Source: an uncultured Clostridia bacterium (GTDB lineage: Bacteria; Bacillota; Clostridia; Oscillospirales; Acutalibacteraceae). From it: a stretch of 12,053 nt of DNA. Below the pieces are notes generated by a model. The model saw nothing but the letters and a program-made list of their open reading frames with translations, ran no database searches and had not been told where the DNA came from. Position numbers and translations under genes: made by a program. Position 1 is the first letter of the stretch. Each line of letters opens with the position of its first letter. The DNA is taken from positions 1-12,053 of the forward strand of contig CAMFZK010000021.1 of assembly GCA_946006915.1 (NCBI GenBank), in the 5' to 3' direction. This document shows positions 5,443-12,053 of this stretch, piece after piece.

Positions 5443-7860
5443 TTAAGAATTTTTAACAACAATATTTACTAATTTTTTAGGAACGTACAGTTCTTTTACA
5501 ATGTTTTTGCCCGAAATTTCGCTTATAACAGCGTCTTGTTGCTTTGCAAGTGCGATTGCCTCGTCACTACCTATATCGGCGGCAACATTAAGACGTGCCC
5601 TTATTTTACCGTTGATTTGGACAACAATCTCGACAGTAGATTCCACACACTTGCTTTCGTCATATTCGGGCCATTTTGCTTGGTTTAGCATACCCTCAAA
5701 ACCGCACATTTCCCAAATTTCTTCGGTAATATGGGGTGCAAAGGGGTTAAGCAAAGTAATGAAGATTTTATATTCGTCGGCAGTAATTTTACCGGTTGAA
5801 TAAATACTGTTCATTAAGGACATTAAAGCCGCAATAGCGGTATTCATCTTCAAGTTTTCAATATCTTCGGTTACTTTTTTAATTGTACGGTGAAATTCAG
5901 ATTCCAGTGACGGTCTTATACCCTTTTCATTACACAAAATGCCGTAAAGTGCCCAAACTTTATCAAGAAAACGCTTACTGCCCTTAATTGAGGACTGACT
6001 CCAGGGAGCTGCCTTTTCAAAGTCACCTATAAACATTTCGTAAACACGCATTGTATCTGCGCCGTAGTCGTTTATAATTTCATCGGGGTTTACTACATTA
6101 CCGCGGGACTTGGACATTTTTTCGCCGTTTTCGCCCAAAATCATACCGTGGCTTGTACGTTTAGAATATGGCTCTGGGTTAGGAACTGCACCTATATCAT
6201 AAAGGAATTTATGCCAAAAACGGCTGTATAACAAGTGAAGTGTGGTATGTTCCATACCGCCGTTGTACCAGTCAACGGGACACCAATATTGGAGTGCCTC
6301 TTTAGAAGCAAATTCCTTATCGTTGTGCGGGTCACAATAACGCAAGAAATACCAAGAAGAACCTGCCCATTGAGGCATAGTATCGGTTTCACGTTTAGCA
6401 GGACCGCCGCAATGCGGACAGGTGGTATTTACCCAGTCGGTCATTTTTGCCAAGGGTGATTCGCCGTTGTCGGTCGGTTCGTAGGATTCAACGTTAGGAA
6501 GAACAAGCGGAAGTTCACTTTCCGGCAAAGGAACATAACCGCATTTTTCACAGTGAACAATCGGGATCGGCTCACCCCAATATCTTTGACGTGAAAATAC
6601 CCAGTCACGGAGTTTGTAGTTGGTTTTAACCTTGCCTATACCCTTTTCTGTAAGCCAGGACTGCATTTTCTTTTTAGCGTCTTCAACCGATAAACCGTTA
6701 AGAAAATCGGAATTGACAAGCACACCTGTAGCACAGTCGGTAAAGGGGGCTTTTTGAACGTCTTCACCGCCTGATACAACCTCAATTATCGGTAAATCGA
6801 ATTTCTTTGCAAATTCCCAGTCACGTGTATCGTGTGCCGGTACCGCCATAATTGCACCCGTTCCGTAAGAAATAAGTACATAGTCCGAAATAAAGATAGG
6901 GATTTCCTTGCCGTTTACGGGGTTAATTGCCGTAACGCCTTCTAACTTAACGCCGGTTTTATCCTTTGCAAGTTCGGTACGTTCAAAGTCAGACTTTTTA
7001 GATGCCAATATTTGGTATTCCTTTACGGCATCCAAATTTTTAATCTTATCCTCCCATTTGGAGAGCAAGTGATGTTCGGGTGACATTACCATATATGTAA
7101 CACCGAAAAGTGTGTCTGCACGGGTGGTGAAAATATCAAAAGTATCCCCAATATTGGTGTTAAAGGTAACCTGTGTACCGTAAGAACGTCCAATCCAGTT
7201 GCGTTGTTGGGTTTTAACACGTTCAATAAAGTTTACATCATTAAGACCTTCTAAAAGTTTTTCGGCATATTCGGTAATTTTAAGCATCCATTGGCTTTTC
7301 TCTTTTTGAACAACTTCACTTCCGCAACGTTCGCAAACGCCGTTTACAACCTCTTCATTTGCAAGAACGCACTTACAGGAAGTACACCAGTTAACCGACA
7401 TTTCTTTTTTATAAGCCAAGCCCTGCTTAAATAATTGCAGGAATATCCACTGTGTCCACTTATAGTATGAGGGGTCGGTGGTGTTGATTTCACGGCTCCA
7501 GTCAAAAGAAAATCCTAATGATTTTAACTGGCGTTTAAAATTTTCAATATTATTTTCGGTAACCTTTGCGGGGTGAACGTGGTTCTTTATTGCAAAGTTT
7601 TCGGTAGGAAGACCGAAAGCGTCCCATCCCATTGGATAAAGCACGTTATATCCTTGCAAACGCTTTTTACGTGCCACAATATCAATGGCAGTATATGAAC
7701 GTGGGTGACCTACGTGAAGACCCTGACCCGACGGGTACGGAAATTCCACAAGACCGTAGAATTTGGGTAAAGTATAGTCATTTTTGGCTTCAAAAGTGTG
7801 GTTTTTATCCCAAATATCCTGCCACTTTTTTTCAATTTTCGCATAATCGTAATTTTTCAT
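5443..7860 (-). CDS. leuS: Leucyl-tRNA synthetase
   Basis: An 805-residue class I synthetase of bacterial type, normal length, that joins leucine to tRNA-Leu with ATP in the cytoplasm. The HIGH box is HVGH (49-52) and the KMSKS loop is at 581-585. The CP1 editing domain shows TTRADT (245-250) and GTGAIMAVPAHDTRD (333-347), with Asp347 fitting the Asp that binds the amino group of mischarged leucine analogues. Cys pairs at 159/162 and 176/179, and at 437/440 and 481/484, look like two zinc sites. The anticodon-binding domain follows from about 620, with the C-terminal tRNA-binding domain at the end. It begins 2 bases after the rsfS stop, so no T-box leader is present and it must share the operon transcript. 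The Shine-Dalgarno match upstream is weak (GGGTGA), suggesting coupling to rsfS. Confidence 0.98.
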   Translation of the reverse strand: MKNYDYAKIEKKWQDIWDKNHTFEAKNDYTLPKFYGLVEFPYPSGQGLHVGHPRSYTAIDIVARKKRLQGYNVLYPMGWDAFGLPTENFAIKNHVHPAKVTENNIENFKRQLKSLGFSFDWSREINTTDPSYYKWTQWIFLQLFKQGLAYKKEMSVNWCTSCKCVLANEEVVNGVCERCGSEVVQKEKSQWMLKITEYAEKLLEGLNDVNFIERVKTQQRNWIGRSYGTQVTFNTNIGDTFDIFTTRADTLFGVTYMVMSPEHHLLSKWEDKIKNLDAVKEYQILASKKSDFERTELAKDKTGVKLEGVTAINPVNGKEIPIFISDYVLISYGTGAIMAVPAHDTRDWEFAKKFDLPIIEVVSGGEDVQKAPFTDCATGVLVNSDFLNGLSVEDAKKKMQSWLTEKGIGKVKTNYKLRDWVFSRQRYWGEPIPIVHCEKCGYVPLPESELPLVLPNVESYEPTDNGESPLAKMTDWVNTTCPHCGGPAKRETDTMPQWAGSSWYFLRYCDPHNDKEFASKEALQYWCPVDWYNGGMEHTTLHLLYSRFWHKFLYDIGAVPNPEPYSKRTSHGMILGENGEKMSKSRGNVVNPDEIINDYGADTMRVYEMFIGDFEKAAPWSQSSIKGSKRFLDKVWALYGILCNEKGIRPSLESEFHRTIKKVTEDIENLKMNTAIAALMSLMNSIYSTGKITADEYKIFITLLNPFAPHITEEIWEMCGFEGMLNQAKWPEYDESKCVESTVEIVVQINGKIRARLNVAADIGSDEAIALAKQQDAVISEISGKNIVKELYVPKKLVNIVVKNS

Positions 7861-7862
7861 AA

Positions 7863-8228
7863 TCAGTCACCCATAGTTTCATCAAGTATTTCTTCAAGGT
7901 CAACGTGTTCTGCATCGTCCCACATTTTGTCAAGACCGTAAAACTCACGTTCATTTCGTCCGAAAATGTGAACAATAACCGAACCGTAATCCAAAACTAT
8001 CCAACCGGTGGCTCTGCCTTCAATATGGTGAGGGCGGAGTCCCTTTTCTTCTAATTTTTCTTCAACCTCATCTGCCAATGCCCTAACGTGGGTTGAAGAA
8101 GTTGCGGTACATATTAAAAAATATTCACACAAAACAGTAAGGTCGCTTACCTTAATTGCGCTCATATCCTTTGCTTTTTTGCCGTTTGCCGCATTAGCGG
8201 CGGTTTTTAAAATATCAAAAGTTTGCAA
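7863..8228 (-). CDS. rsfS: Ribosome silencing factor RsfS (Iojap family)
   Basis: A 121-residue protein of the RsfS/Iojap (DUF143) family, which binds ribosomal protein L14 on the large subunit and blocks subunit joining when nutrients are low. The recognised core runs from about residue 20: KDMSAIKVSDL, the YFLICT segment (36-41), HVRALADEVEE (47-57), GRATGWIVLDYG (71-82) and VHIFGRNEREFY (86-97). The start is a TTG at 8228, supported by GGAGG (8237-8241) 8 bases upstream. The first ATG, at residue 22, would remove the first helix of the family. The gene lies 1 base after yqeK and 2 before leuS. Confidence 0.95.
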   Translation of the reverse strand: MQTFDILKTAANAANGKKAKDMSAIKVSDLTVLCEYFLICTATSSTHVRALADEVEEKLEEKGLRPHHIEGRATGWIVLDYGSVIVHIFGRNEREFYGLDKMWDDAEHVDLEEILDETMGD

Positions 8229-8229
8229 A

Positions 8230-8799
8230 TTATTTTCCTCCTAAAGAATTTACTGCGGTATTGAAAGCGTTAATTGTGTCTATATGAAGTGCACGTTTAT
8301 TATTAACTAAATCGCAAATTGAATACTGCAAAGCGTAAATTAAAGCATCATCTAACGACTTGTCCACTAATTCTCTTATAACCGAAACATCGTCATAATC
8401 CCTGTCAAGCGATGTGAAATCCGCAAGATAAAGAATTTTTGCCAAAAGCGACATATCTGCTTTAGCGGTGGTGTGATACCTCACGGCATCAATAATTTCG
8501 GCATCGTTTATCTTTAAAATATGCTCTAAATATGCCGCACCCGAAATTGCGTGCCAAAGTTTTTTGGCGTTTTTTTCGGTGTCGGTTAAAATTATACCAA
8601 AACTGTCAAAAATTTTCAAGTGTTCCTGGTCGGAAGAATTTTTGGTAATATCGTGTAACAGTCCCGCAAGGTATGCTTTGTCAGGATTTCCGCCGTACTT
8701 TTTTGCTAATCTAACCGCTTCGTCCGCAACACAAAGCGAATGATAATATCTTTTTTCGTTAAGCCGTTGTTTTAATAATTCTTTATATTCATCGTACAC
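8230..8799 (-). CDS. yqeK: YqeK family HD-domain hydrolase
   Basis: A 189-residue HD-superfamily protein. The metal-binding set is His20, His49-Asp50 (LLHD), His83 (LWHAISGA), His109 (RYHTT) and Asp127 (LADF). Bacillota YqeK proteins have been described as symmetrical Ap4A hydrolases that split diadenosine tetraphosphate into two ADP; that role is taken from the family. The HTTG seen in many homologues reads HTTA here. The start is a GTG at 8799 with GAGG (8808-8811) 8 bases upstream, overlapping the nadD end by 11 bases. The order nadD-yqeK-rsfS is the standard Bacillota arrangement. Confidence 0.93.
   Translation of the reverse strand: MYDEYKELLKQRLNEKRYYHSLCVADEAVRLAKKYGGNPDKAYLAGLLHDITKNSSDQEHLKIFDSFGIILTDTEKNAKKLWHAISGAAYLEHILKINDAEIIDAVRYHTTAKADMSLLAKILYLADFTSLDRDYDDVSVIRELVDKSLDDALIYALQYSICDLVNNKRALHIDTINAFNTAVNSLGGK
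8237..8241 (-). promoter_or_regulatory. Ribosome binding site of rsfS, supporting a TTG start
   Basis: GGAGG lies 8 bases upstream of the TTG at 8228, inside the last codons of yqeK. No ATG or GTG in the rsfS frame lies near it, which supports the unusual start codon. Confidence 0.75.
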
Positions 8800-9379
8800 C
8801 GTAAATTCCTCTTTCCTTTATGAAATCATACACCTTTTCGGGAAGTAAACTTTCAATATTATTTTTACGAAATTCGCTTGATGATACACCCGGAATTAAA
8901 TCCGCCTTTACTGTAATATTCATTCCCATTTTTGAAAATTTTTCTACACATTCGTTAAATTCCGTAACATTAGTATCGGTTCTTTTAAAACAAATAAAAG
9001 GTAGCATTGTCATAAGTTCCTGCCATTTATACCATTTTGGAAAATAAACAAGCATATCGCCGCCTAAAACAAAGGCAAAATTCTTTTCGGGGTACATTTT
9101 TTTTAAATTTACCACTGTGTCATAAGTATAACTTTTACCCTCTCTTTGGAACTCCGTAAGGCAGAGTTTTGCCTTTTTAAAGTCGTTTGATACAATACGG
9201 CACATTTCTATGCGGTCAGAGTCACTTGCCATATAATCACATACTTTATGGGGCGGGATTTTATCCGGCATTATAAGAATTTCTTCAATACTGTCATCAT
9301 TTTCCAAAGACAGTAGCATTTTATAATGACCGATATGAAAGGGATTAAAAGTTCCCCCGAAAATTGCGGTTAAACCCAT
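8789..9379 (-). CDS. nadD: Nicotinate-nucleotide adenylyltransferase
   Basis: A 196-residue nucleotidyltransferase of normal length that joins nicotinate mononucleotide and ATP to make deamido-NAD, the step before NAD synthetase. The ATP-binding motif GGTFNPFHIGH is at 8-18 (the HxGH signature), IPPHK at 41-45, GGDML at 106-110, WYKWQEL at 116-122 and the C-terminal SSSEFR at 166-171, which matches the ISSTxIR motif. The ATG at 9379 follows the yhbY stop by one base, with GGTG (9387-9390) 7 bases upstream. NadD is an essential enzyme in most bacteria, consistent with its place among housekeeping genes. Confidence 0.97.
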   Translation of the reverse strand: MGLTAIFGGTFNPFHIGHYKMLLSLENDDSIEEILIMPDKIPPHKVCDYMASDSDRIEMCRIVSNDFKKAKLCLTEFQREGKSYTYDTVVNLKKMYPEKNFAFVLGGDMLVYFPKWYKWQELMTMLPFICFKRTDTNVTEFNECVEKFSKMGMNITVKADLIPGVSSSEFRKNNIESLLPEKVYDFIKERGIYGVR

Positions 9380-9380
9380 A

Positions 9381-9674
9381 TTATTTCACCAATTTGATAG
9401 TTTTATTATCTTTGCTTTCACGGTACAAAATGAACCTTGAACCGATCACCTGAACAACATCGCTGTTTGTTTCGGCTGCAAGTAAATCCGCCGCCTCACG
9501 TGAAGTTTGCGGACAGGTTTCCAAAACACGAAGTTTTATAAGTTCACGTGCTTCTAAGGCGTCATTTACCTGTTTTACCGTGTTTTCGCCAATGCCCGAT
9601 TTTCCTATTTGTAATATGGTTTCATAATCGTTTGCCATACTGCGAAGTTGCGCTCTTTGTCTACTGTTTAGCAT
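9381..9674 (-). CDS. yhbY: YhbY family RNA-binding protein (CRM domain)
   Basis: A 97-residue protein made of a single CRM domain, the family's usual size. The GKSGI loop (24-28), which resembles the GxxG RNA-binding loop of KH domains, ALEARELIKLRVL (39-51) and VVQVIGSRFILYR (73-85) are typical. YhbY associates with precursors of the large ribosomal subunit in Escherichia coli, and a role in 50S assembly is inferred here. Its ATG overlaps the rdgB stop by one base (TAATG), with GAGG 7 bases upstream. It sits directly before nadD, as in many Bacillota. Confidence 0.95.
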   Translation of the reverse strand: MLNSRQRAQLRSMANDYETILQIGKSGIGENTVKQVNDALEARELIKLRVLETCPQTSREAADLLAAETNSDVVQVIGSRFILYRESKDNKTIKLVK

Positions 9675-10273
9675 TATTTTACCTCTATATATTCTTTAAG
9701 TTTTTCTTCAAAAATTTTAAGTGCTTTACCGCGGTGACTTATTGCATCTTTTTGTTCGGGTGTTAACTGACTGAAAGGACCGTTTTCGCTTATAAAGAGT
9801 GGGTCATAACCGAAACCGCCGTTACCCGACTGCCTTTCAAAAGCAATATGACCGTGACATTCGCCCCTAACCGTAAACTGTCTGCCGTCCGGGAAAACAC
9901 AGGCAATAGCCGCAACATAGTAAGCGGTACGCTTTTCCATAGGAACGCCCGAAAGTTCTAAAAGCAGTTTATCGTTGTTTTTTTCGTCATTACCGTGTTC
10001 ACCCGAATACCTTGCGGAATATACACCGGGTCTTCCGTTTAAGTAATCGACACAAATACCGCTATCGTCCGCAACCGTAATATACCCTGTTTGCGAAAGA
10101 CCGGATTTTGCCTTGATAATTGCGTTTTCTTCAAAGGTTTCTCCGTCTTCAACGGCATCTAAAAAGGGTTTATCTAAATCCGATTCACACAAAACTTCAA
10201 AACCCATAGGGATTAAAATTCTTTTAAGTTCTTTTAACTTTTTTTGATTTTTTGTTGCAATAAATATTTTCAT
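9674..10273 (-). CDS. rdgB: XTP/dITP diphosphatase (RdgB/HAM1 family)
   Basis: A 199-residue house-cleaning nucleotide pyrophosphatase that hydrolyses dITP, ITP and XTP to monophosphates, keeping deaminated purines out of DNA and RNA. Family motifs in order are TKNQKK (7-12), EENAIIKA (48-55), ADDSG (68-72) with the metal/catalytic Asp residues, RPGVYSARYSG (81-91), GGFGYDP (152-158) and SHRG (179-182). The start overlaps the ftsY stop by 4 bases (ATGA), with GGTG 7 bases upstream, indicating translational coupling. All expected motifs are present. Confidence 0.97.
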   Translation of the reverse strand: MKIFIATKNQKKLKELKRILIPMGFEVLCESDLDKPFLDAVEDGETFEENAIIKAKSGLSQTGYITVADDSGICVDYLNGRPGVYSARYSGEHGNDEKNNDKLLLELSGVPMEKRTAYYVAAIACVFPDGRQFTVRGECHGHIAFERQSGNGGFGYDPLFISENGPFSQLTPEQKDAISHRGKALKIFEEKLKEYIEVK

Positions 10274-11187
10274 ATATTTTCACCGTCAAATATACCGTTT
10301 ACAAAATCGGTTGCACTAAATGGTTGTAAATCGTCTATTCCCTCGCCTACACCTACAAATTTTACCGGAATATTCAGTTCGTTTTTAATGGGAATTACAA
10401 TACCGCCCTTTGCCGTACCGTCAAGTTTTGTTAAAACAATACCCGTAATATCGCAGGCGGTTTTAAATTGGCTTGCTTGATTCACGGCGTTTTGCCCCGT
10501 AGTAGCATCAAGCACAAGCAAGGTTTCTACCGATGAGTCGGGCAATTCCCTACCGATAATTCGGTTAATTTTTGCAAGTTCATCCATTAGGTTTTTCTTG
10601 TTGTGAAGCCGTCCCGCAGTATCGCAAATAATTACATCCGCACCCTTTGATTTTGCGGAATTGATAGTGTCAAACACTACCGATGCGGGGTCTGTACCCT
10701 CAACACTTTTTACCATTGTAACCCCCGCACGGTCTGCCCAAATTCCAAGTTGGTCAATAGCGGCGGCACGGAAAGTATCAGCCGCACCTAAAACCACGTT
10801 TTTGCCTTCGGCTTTGAGTTGTGCCGAAAGTTTGCCGATAGTAGTGGTTTTACCCACACCGTTAACCCCGATAACAAGTATTACCGACGGTTTGGTATCA
10901 AGGTGCAAACCGTCGTCCTCCCCTAACATTTCGGTTATAATTTCTTTCATTAATCCCTTAATTTCGGCGGGGTCGGTAATACCTTGTTCTTTAATTTTTT
11001 TACGCAAAATATCGCAAATTTCGGTTGCGGTGGCAACACCGATGTCCGACATTATTAGTATTTCTTCAAGTTCTTCAAAAAGTTCCTCGTCAATCTTTGT
11101 AAACGAATTTATAACACTGTTTACGCCGTTTGCAATAGAATCTCTTGTTTTTTGTAAGCCCTGTTTAATTTTATTGAAAAAACCCAT
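10270..11187 (-). CDS. ftsY: Signal recognition particle receptor FtsY
   Basis: A 305-residue SRP GTPase, short because the acidic A domain of enterobacterial FtsY is absent, as is usual in Gram-positive bacteria. The N domain helices occupy about 1-95. The G domain has the P-loop GVNGVGKT (107-114), DTFRAAA (137-143), the DTAGR switch (189-193), TKLD for guanine recognition (253-256) and the closing GVGEGIDDLQPF (279-290). It docks SRP-bound ribosomes at the membrane and hands them to SecYEG. The N-terminal MGFFNKIKQ is amphipathic and could touch the membrane. Its ATG overlaps the smc stop by one base (TAATG), with AGGTG (11193-11197) 5 bases upstream. Confidence 0.98.
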   Translation of the reverse strand: MGFFNKIKQGLQKTRDSIANGVNSVINSFTKIDEELFEELEEILIMSDIGVATATEICDILRKKIKEQGITDPAEIKGLMKEIITEMLGEDDGLHLDTKPSVILVIGVNGVGKTTTIGKLSAQLKAEGKNVVLGAADTFRAAAIDQLGIWADRAGVTMVKSVEGTDPASVVFDTINSAKSKGADVIICDTAGRLHNKKNLMDELAKINRIIGRELPDSSVETLLVLDATTGQNAVNQASQFKTACDITGIVLTKLDGTAKGGIVIPIKNELNIPVKFVGVGEGIDDLQPFSATDFVNGIFDGENI

Positions 11188-12053
11188 TAACTCACCTTAT
11201 TATCAAGTAATTTCTTTTCAAGTTCCGAAACATTAAGTTCCAAAAGTTTGGTAATACCCTTTTCCTGCATTGTAACACCGTAAAGCATATCTGCCGCCTC
11301 CATAGTTCCTCGCCTGTGGGTAACGCAAATAAACTGTGTTGCAAATTCGGAAGATTTCATATATTCCGCAAAACGGTCTACGTTAATATCGTCAAGTGCG
11401 GTATCAACCTCGTCAAGGAAGCAGAAAGGCGGAGCGTTTACACGCATAATCGCAAAGTAAATGGAAAGTGCAATAAGTGCCTTTTCACCGCCCGAAAGAC
11501 CGTCCAAACTGGGTACATTTTTCCCGGGTAATTTTACATTTATATCAATACCGCTTTCAAGCACGTTTTCAGGGTCGGAAAGTGAAAGGGATGCAGTACC
11601 GCCGCCGAAAAGTTCGGAAAATGTTTTTTTGAAGTTTTGGTTGATTTTTTCAAAACCTTCGGTAAATATTTCCTGCATTTGGCTTGTAAGTTGGTTGATA
11701 AGTTTGTGAAGTTGAGTGCGTGATGCCTCAACATCGTCAATTTGAGAAGACAAAAAGGTATATCTTTCGCTAACTTCCTTGTATTCCTCAATAGCCGAAA
11801 CATTAACATTGCCGAGAGCACGGATTTTATTTTTGGTTTCGGCAAGTGTTTTTTTAGCTGCCGACGGATTTTCGATTTCAATTCCTATCTGCTCGGCTTC
11901 ACTTCTTGTCAGTTCGTATTCGTCATAAAGTTTTCTTATAACCTCGTCATATTCACGCATCATAACTTCTTTGCGTTCGGTAAGGCGGGCTAATTCACCG
12001 CCTATTTTTTCACGCAATAAAGTTTTTTCCTTTTCGCTGTTGCGAAGTTCAAC
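11187..12053 (-). CDS. smc: Chromosome segregation protein SMC, C-terminal part (partial)
   Basis: The last 288 residues of SMC; the frame is open to the window edge, so the N-terminal ATPase half, first coiled coil and hinge are outside. Residues 1 to about 145 are charged coiled coil, including ALGNVNVSAIEEYKE typical of SMC near the head. LFGGG is at 148-152, the ABC signature LSGGEKAL at 186-193, Walker B FCFLDE at 210-215 followed by VDTALDD, and the H-loop His at 246 (CVTHRRGTME). SMC dimers with ScpA and ScpB organise and separate the chromosome. A TTG at 12017 can start a shorter frame but is internal. The smc-ftsY order matches the rnc-smc-ftsY operon of Bacillus. Confidence 0.97.
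   Translation of the reverse strand, partial: VELRNSEKEKTLLREKIGGELARLTERKEVMMREYDEVIRKLYDEYELTRSEAEQIGIEIENPSAAKKTLAETKNKIRALGNVNVSAIEEYKEVSERYTFLSSQIDDVEASRTQLHKLINQLTSQMQEIFTEGFEKINQNFKKTFSELFGGGTASLSLSDPENVLESGIDINVKLPGKNVPSLDGLSGGEKALIALSIYFAIMRVNAPPFCFLDEVDTALDDINVDRFAEYMKSSEFATQFICVTHRRGTMEAADMLYGVTMQEKGITKLLELNVSELEKKLLDNKVS

Noticed and set aside
5428..5454. A/T-only inverted repeat at the leuS stop as a terminator
   Set aside because: Pairing is A-T only with tiny loops and no G-C base pairs, so it is expected by chance in such AT-rich sequence and would terminate poorly.
5443..5462. SecG start upstream within the end of leuS (115-residue version)
   Set aside because: It would precede the promoter and exceed the family length; the GTG at 5363 with GGAGGT gives the standard SecG N terminus.
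10661..11236. A 191-residue open frame on the plus strand over ftsY
   Set aside because: Antisense shadow of ftsY with Ser- and Pro-rich low-complexity translation and no known family.
12015..12017. TTG as the start of a short SMC-like protein
   Set aside because: The reading frame continues open to the window edge with coiled-coil sequence, so this is an internal codon of a truncated gene.

Overview
This 12 kb window looks like an ordinary chromosomal housekeeping segment from an AT-rich, low-GC Gram-positive bacterium, most likely a member of Clostridia (Bacillota). The evidence is a 58-residue ribosomal protein S21, an FtsY without a long acidic N-terminal domain, the smc-ftsY pair, a yhbY-nadD-yqeK-rsfS block of the Bacillus 'yqe' type, strong GGAGG-type ribosome binding sites, and frequent 1-4 base gene overlaps. 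The genus cannot be told from the sequence. I see no rRNA, tRNA, CRISPR array, insertion sequence, prophage gene or riboswitch.

Layout. One gene, a FabG-like short-chain dehydrogenase/reductase (109-843), is on the plus strand and ends in a strong intrinsic terminator. Everything else (888-12053) is on the minus strand. From right to left, in the direction of transcription, a tight operon runs smc (5' end outside the window), ftsY, rdgB, yhbY, nadD, yqeK, rsfS, leuS, with gaps of 2 bases or less or short overlaps throughout. After leuS an 80-base gap holds a good sigma-A promoter for secG. Then come rpsU, an intrinsic terminator, and a second coupled group: yqeG, an endonuclease IV-like gene and a P-type ATPase, which converges on the reductase.

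How the genes fit together. The long operon joins chromosome organisation (Smc), membrane targeting of ribosomes (FtsY), nucleotide-pool cleaning (RdgB), ribosome assembly and silencing (YhbY, RsfS), NAD synthesis (NadD), an HD-domain nucleotide hydrolase (YqeK) and tRNA charging (LeuS). SecG and S21 continue the translation and secretion theme. No gap without a gene exceeds about 110 bases.

The most interesting item is the P-type ATPase. Its overall P2 (calcium-pump-like) architecture is intact, but three signature motifs that are nearly invariant in the family are altered together: DKTGT reads DKTGI, PEGLP reads PKSLP (a lysine where the calcium-ligand glutamate should be), and GDGxND reads GDSxQD. 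Second is an intrinsic terminator that ends directly at the yqeG ribosome binding site, so the whole yqeG-nfo-ATPase group appears to depend on read-through. I found no convincing previously undescribed multi-gene system. Several starts were moved from the longest open frame to better-supported codons: yqeG to 4829, rpsU to 5059 and secG to 5363.
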